The translations under genes were made by a program, and so were the position numbers. Under the pieces are notes generated by a model, which was not told the origin of the DNA, ran no database searches, and saw only the letters and a list, made by a program, of their open reading frames with translations. Shown one piece after another: positions 57,701 to 63,700 of a stretch of DNA of 64,000 bases (its first letter is position 1; each line of letters starts with the position of its first letter). Origin of the DNA: Henricia sp. BOLD:AAB3569 (Eukaryota > Echinodermata > Asteroidea > Spinulosida > Echinasteridae); the NCBI GenBank assembly GCA_037783545.1, contig JBBELK010000305.1:248001-312000 (forward strand), given 5' to 3'.

Positions 57701-60700
57701 AAGATGTGATCTTGAAAGCAGTCCAATCGCCTGTAGCAACCCTTATCAAGGTACCTCCTCAGTGTGTCCAGATCCAGTGGCTTTCTGTTGGAAGAAAATT
57801 ATCAAAAGCCAGCGTTATAGTCGAGTACTTTTATCCGAGTACCAAGTACTGCCGAGTACCCAGACAGCCGAGTACTCAGACAGCCGAGCACCCTTTCAGT
57901 CCAAGTATTTTGCCAACCAAGTACAAGCACAGGAGTCCGAGTAGCGAGTCCGAGTACTAATAAAAAGAAGCTGTTTTCTCAACCGAAACGCTTAAAAACT
58001 GTGTGCCGTGCCACCGTGGGGCCAACGCCATGCGCGGACAGCCAACAGTCCACACACTGAAATAGACATGCACTGAAATAGCGGTGACCATGTCACCACG
58101 ACTGCGGCATCATGACTGCAGCATCATGACCGAGGCACCCCTACATGCAGCGCGTGCCCACGTAGACCCCGAGGCCCAAGCTTTGGGCCTTAGATTTGTT
58201 TCCCTGTCATTGGCTTCCTCTGAGCAAAATAGGCATGTTAAAGAACCATTTTATTATTTATAATGAGCAAAAATTTCACTTCATGAGTTGTTCCATTTAT
58301 TTGTGTATATTAAAGATAGTACATGATTGGTGAACTGTTACAAATAGTTTTATCCCCCTGTGTGATTAAAGATATGCATGATTAAAACCAACCTGAGCAA
58401 AAACCAGCTCCGTACTTCGTCTAACTTTTGAGAAAAAAGGTTTGCAGTCATTTCGCCCCAAAACCACTTCGCCCTGAACCATTTCACCCTAAACCACGGC
58501 CTGTGCACGAAGTGGTTTTGGGGCGAAGTAGCATTTGGGCGATGTAGTGTTTGGACGAAGTAATTTGAGGCAAAATGGCACTCGGGCGAAATGGTTTTGG
58601 GGCAAATTGAATTTTCGTCTCATGAGACGAAAATTAATTGTTTTACTCATTTCTCAAAGACTATAGCACTTTAGATAAAACAATTTCAGGGGAAGTTTTC
58701 TACGGTCATCATGTGACCTTTATATTGTGTAAGTTAGGCGTAAATCTGTGAACATTTCAGATTTTCGAGATACCAGTCATGTATACTGCCTTTAAACAAT
58801 GGCCCGACAGAGAAATAGCCCCAGAGTACAGTGCTTCCGGAGTCTCCCCTTTGAGCATATATGTAATTTTATGTGTGGTACACATCGGATGGTTAACGGC
58901 ACTCACTTCTGTGGCTGCGGTATCTGCGTCTCTGTCTCATTAGCACTGGGTTCTTCCTTAACTGGCGGGACCTCAGACAGCGAATCACTGAAACACCTTC
59001 CTTCCTCATCCTGGTGATTAGCCAACGACACAAAGAGGCTGGTGAGAATCTCACGCACTGTGCTCTGGATGTCAGGCATACCTGAGGTCTCGTCACCCAT
59101 CAGCTCGGATTTGGTGTGGAGGAGGACTCGCTGCAAAGTCAGAGCATCCTGTAACATAAAAACTGGATCATTAATCGTGATAAATACACGCTATTTGATA
59201 AGTAAGACTTAAGGCTGTGCATGTGTACATTGTTTGCAGTAGCACCATGTGAATATCTCTTTTGAATACAGTACCGGCCAAAGTTTGAGTACACATGTTG
59301 AAAACTATGTTTAGTAACAGTACAAAAAACACATTATGCAACCAATATATTCAATGCATGTCATAGAAATGTCCTTGAAACTTCAGCAATGTCTCTATCT
59401 TCCATTCCTCAAAATAGCCACCTTTGGCTTCATATTAAAAAAAAAAGCCTCTGAAGGTCACACAAGTTTTAAGAAGTATACAATAAATACAATATTGTAT
59501 TATGTAACAGATTATGTGTACATGTAGGTTCTTTTGCATGTGTTCTGACTGTTCTCCGAGGTCCCTGGAGCATATCCAAAATCACTTTGTACTAGCTGAA
59601 TGCACAGTATTGGCACCAGTCAGTTCTTGACCACTATCAGATAGCTATATAATCTATATTTGCCTTTCTTGCATACACAACTGTTGTAAAATGGCAAAAG
59701 GACCCCAGTTGAGTAAAGAAAAGGGCAAGCTGTGATTACTCTACGAAATGAGGGTCAATCTTACGGACAAATTGCAAATACATAGTTTTCAACAAGTGTA
59801 TTCAAACTTTTGGCCGGTACTATACGTGTGGTTCTGAAAAGAACCGGTGAGTGTGAACTCAACGTTTCGAACAGTGTGCTCTGTTTATCTTCAGGAGAAA
59901 AGTACAAACCACGTACACACACGATTTGAGTATGTACATGTAGGGTACCTTGTGGGCAGCAAACAGATTTGGCCCAATTCGTGATGTCATTTTACCGACA
60001 CGTTTTTAGCCAAAAATAAATAGTTCCGGCTCACGCACGATATCACTCCGCGCCAATACAATAGTCTGGTGCCGCACAACATCGCTATCTTCATCGGAAA
60101 AAACGTCAACACTGGAGTCACTTGTCGATATGGTGTTGCAAAACGCCACATTGTAGAATAAAAAGAAACAGCCGTCGGCAGGATGCGTCCGTAAAATGAC
60201 GTCACGATTCCGTGGAATTTCCTATGTCAAACTTTAGACCCGACGGCTGTTGTTCAGATTTTGCTTCGAGTTTGGTCTGAAAAATGGGCTAAAAAGTGCC
60301 CTTGTAAAAAAACATTCGCACAGTCTAATATTTTTCTAAATGGTTTTTCTGGCATAATTAAATGTATTTAATGGTTTAATGTGTAATTTTGGTAATTTCA
60401 TCTCTCCACGGCATAACATCTTTAAGAAATGTTGAAATCTTCATCAAGTGTTTACCAGTTTTGGATCACGCTCTTTATGAATGTTGTACAAGTAACTCCT
60501 CTATCTTGCTGAACACACATTCAAGTTTGGAGAATACAGCTTGATTGCATACCTTATAGATGAGTGAATCTGGCTCATTAAACTTGCAGGCATTATCAAA
60601 CACGAGCAGGAAGTCATTGACCATGTCATCTAGCTGCTCATACTGCTTGGCCGTCATACGTTGCTGGATTTTCAGCATGTCAATTGGTTTCTTAATCACT

Positions 60701-63700
60701 TGGTAGTACTCGGGGTATTCCTGTCAAAGATAGGGAAAGTTGTCAACATCATTATTCATCCAGTTCTAAGTTGGATGATTTCACTGCTCAACTAACTTGC
60801 ACAGAGACAATGAGCGAGAGATTTGATTTTGCTTTTTGCACATTGGTGTGGGCACACTTCAATTTGGGAATAGGTGACTCCTTGCATGAGATAATATGGC
60901 GTAGACAGCTAGTGATTCAACGCACCGAACTCATGCTCCTATACCAGGGGCAAAATTCACATTGTGAATTTTGCCAATGATTGTATATCTAACCAAGATA
61001 ATGTCAACATTCTGAAATATGCAGATGATACAGGGATCGTTGGATTTTTCAGAGGAAATGATGAAGTTAATTACAGAGAGTGTATTAGACAGTTTGATTC
61101 ATGGTGAGATGAAAACTACTTGCATCTGAATGCTACCAAAACAAAAGAACTTATTTTTGACTTCAGGAGGAAACAACCCGTTATTCCTGTAAATGTTGAA
61201 AATTCTGATGTTGAAATTGTTCAATCCTATAAATATCTGGGTACCATCACTGATAATAAATTAACTTGGACTGAACAGTGTAGAGCACTTGTTTCAAAAG
61301 GGCATCAACGTATGTACTTCTTAAGGAAACTCAGAACTTTCAATGTGGACAAAACAATTATGAAGCTGTTTTATACTTCTGTGATTGAAAGTGTCATTCT
61401 CTACGGATGTTTTGTGTGGTTCCAAGGTCTAAAGCGGGCCTCCCACTGTGCGATTTTTGCCACGAATTTCCTACGAATTGGTACGATTACCAGAGACTGT
61501 CTATAGGCTCTACACACAATCGTACCAAATCGTAGCTAATCGTACCTAATTCGTGGCAAAAATCGCACAGTGGGAGGCCCGCTTAAGGAAAGCAGACATG
61601 AACAAACTACAAAGGATAGCAAATCAAGCTGGTAAAATTTTCGGTGAGAAAATAGACCTATCTGAAAAACATCTCAGGTGTTTTAACTAAGGTCGGTGAA
61701 ATAATGAAAAATAAGGATCATCCTTTACACCATTATTATTATTTCATGAGGTCGGGGAAACGACTCCGAAGCATCCAATGTAGGACAACACGCCATCTTA
61801 ATTCATTTGTGCCTTTGTCAGTAAGAGTTTTTAATGATTCTTAATGTGTTTTTTTTAATATTTATTTTTTATTTAGTGTTCTGTTTTGGAGCTGTCATCA
61901 ATTTTTAGACATGTACATTTTCCATTTTTATCTTTTAAATGGACAATAAATAAACGAATTGAATTGAATTGAATTGAATGAATTTTTCATTTCACTAAAG
62001 CTGTCGTTATAGCGATGAGTATTAGTTATAAATAAATTTATTGGACGAGAGATGCCGGTAACGCGCAAATAGACTGGTTCCTGCTCCACATATGACGAAT
62101 GAATACGAGGACCAGCAGCCGTCAAGTCTAAAATAGCTAACATGACGTCAACATCCATTTCTAGAAGCGCAGCTACATGTATTGGCTGCAGCTCGTAACT
62201 GTTAATTTTCAAAACGCGCAGCCAGTATATGACCCGCTCTGGAAAAAAAGGTAGAATAAGTCACGCAGGCTAGGTCGGGTTTTTGCGACCATGAGAAGAA
62301 ATCTATGGAAGATTCACAGTCATTAAAATACAAAAACATAATGGGAATTCCAGGCGGAACACGGACATTCCAGGCGGAATGTGGGCATTGTGTTTTTGTA
62401 TTTTAATGAGCACGAATCTGCCACAGATTTCTTCTTATGGTCGAAAAAACTCGACCTAGCCTGTGCGACTTATTCTAACTTTTTCCAGAGCGGGTCACAT
62501 GTAACAATTTCAAAGGGGTTGTATTCCACATCTGGACTCTTAGGCCCGCTTCAAACGTCGCGCTTATGCCGTGTTAAATTAAATTCAACTTGGCACGACG
62601 TTGGCACGACGTTAGCACGGCAGTGGCTTCAAACGTCGAACTTAATTGCAAACTCCCAGTCGAGCTTAAATACATCCAACATGGCGAATGGGTATTGTGC
62701 ACGTCATGGACGTTGTACACGTGCGTTTTCCAGTCTGTCCATTGTACGTCGCCAATTTATTATTTTGATGCACTTGTTTGTTGGTTATTTCTTTACTCAC
62801 ATACGCGCTGCGAGCATGCGTATTCGTAGTTGTGAACAAAATTGCGGACCAACTTCGAACTGGAATTAAATTCGACACGGCAGAAGCACGACGTTTGAAG
62901 CCAAGTCGTCCTTGTGCCGCAGTAAATAGAGTTAGCACGGCAGACCCTGTCGAGCTAAAATCTTCTCCAGTGTCAAACTCATTTTGCCGAGCCAAATGGC
63001 TTCAAACGTCGTGCTTGTGCCGTGTCGAATTAAAAAATCAAGTTGAATTTAATTTGACACGGCATAAGCGCGACGTTTGAAGCCAAGCCGTGCTTGTGCC
63101 GCACTAAATAGAGTTAGCACGGCAGACCCTGTCGAGCTGAAATCTTCTGCAATGTCGAACTCATTTTGCTGAGCCAAATGGCTTCAAACGTCGTGCTTGT
63201 GCCGTTTCGAATTAAACAAATCAAGTTGAATTTTGAAGCGGGCCTTAGACTTCTTAGAACTCGTTCGTCTTAAAAATTTCCACGGTGGCATCCATGCCAT
63301 TCTAATTTTACACTGGAAAAAGTCATGTGGCATCTGTTACCATTGCTATCAGCACTTTTACAGCGTTCGAATTAACACTGGTCCTTGGCCAAATGACAGT
63401 TGAAATCATCTTGGGCCAGTTGGAAAGCCTCCCCAAATGGTCCGGCTGTCCAGTTAAAATATAACTTGTACTAGGGAGAACCTCATGACTACCAAATTTT
63501 CCTAATTTATTCACTCAAATGTGGTTATTGCAAACATTAAAGGTCGACTGTGTGTAAAAAGAACAACCGGAAATTGTAACCGGGCCACTTGAAATGCCGA
63601 CGGGCCAGTGAAGACTTAAGCCAACTGGCCCTGTTGGCCAGTTGGGAAAAAAGTTAAGGGCAAACGCTGTTTTAGTCATTTTTTTCTTGTCAACTAATGA

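Noticed and set aside
60950-60977. Start of the LINE at a 27-base palindrome
   Set aside because: GGCAAAATTCACA is followed by its inverse, which looks like a boundary. However, the sequence upstream shows no other insertion evidence, so I only use it as an approximate left limit.
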